6,164 nucleotides of DNA from NCBI GenBank assembly GCA_023261465.1, contig JAHFOW010000173.1:1-6164 (forward strand). The letters run 5' to 3'. Shown here one piece after another: positions 6,087-6,164 of the stretch. Positions within the stretch are counted from its first letter, which is position 1. The number at the start of each line of letters is the position of its first letter. The translations under genes and the position numbers were made by a program. The notes under the pieces were generated by a model. The model worked only from the letters and a program-made list of their open reading frames with translations. It searched no databases and was not told where the DNA came from. Source of the stretch: Planctomycetota bacterium (GTDB lineage Bacteria > Planctomycetota > Brocadiia > Brocadiales > Brocadiaceae).

Positions 6087-6164
6087 ATGAGGAAAAAACA
6101 ATCACTGTATGATGCATATAAGTTCTGTAATTTTAAGCCACAGCGCAAGGTATCAGGTATCTTT
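6087..6164 (+). CDS. Start of an unidentified protein (partial, runs off the window)
   Basis: Twenty-six codons from an ATG to the window edge are open, reading MRKKQSLYDAYKF, then CNFKPQRKVSGIF. The basic opening, the SLYDxYxF motif and the xFxPxxxVxGxF pattern recall the N terminus of short conserved proteins found near transposases and other mobile DNA in many bacteria; this is from memory and unverified. TATAAA at 6076-6081 is too close to the ATG for a normal leader, and no ribosome-binding site is evident. The call rests on motif resemblance only. Confidence 0.45.
   Translation, partial: MRKKQSLYDAYKFCNFKPQRKVSGIF

Overview
The window suggests an AT-rich bacterium, most likely a member of the Planctomycetota and perhaps an anammox-type (Brocadiales) lineage. 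That placement is inference. It rests on the four-cysteine L28 with its basic insert, the GatCAB tRNA-amidation route, a Uma2-family relic and general protein resemblance recalled from memory. No marker in the window proves it.

Layout, all genes on the + strand. Positions 1-402 are the 3' end of a 23S rRNA gene, from the peptidyl-transferase centre to the 3' terminus. A short spacer, a 5S rRNA (474-587) and a strong intrinsic terminator (594-628) close the rRNA operon. A compact housekeeping cluster follows, with gaps of 15 to 44 bases: a Fur-family metalloregulator (GTG start at 678), rpmB (L28), gatC, gatA and gatB. The three gat genes form a complete amidotransferase that turns Glu-tRNA(Gln) into Gln-tRNA(Gln) and/or Asp-tRNA(Asn) into Asn-tRNA(Asn). 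Together with L28 and the rRNAs this makes the first 4.6 kb a translation block.

Directly after the gatB stop codon lies an N-terminally truncated Uma2-family (DUF820) remnant (4648-4959), then about 290 bases without a gene. A perfect CRP/FNR-type palindrome (5247-5262) and a likely activator-dependent promoter precede a small exported helix-hairpin-helix protein of the ComEA type (5372-5716). A 14-bp perfect inverted repeat follows that gene. The last 400 bases are mostly non-coding with short repeats, ending in the first 26 codons of an unidentified ORF that leaves the window.

No convincing new multi-gene system is visible. The best leads are an unusual 23S A-loop (A where the near-universal U2552 should be), the consensus-quality CRP-type operator in front of the ComEA-like gene, and the Uma2 relic abutting gatB.
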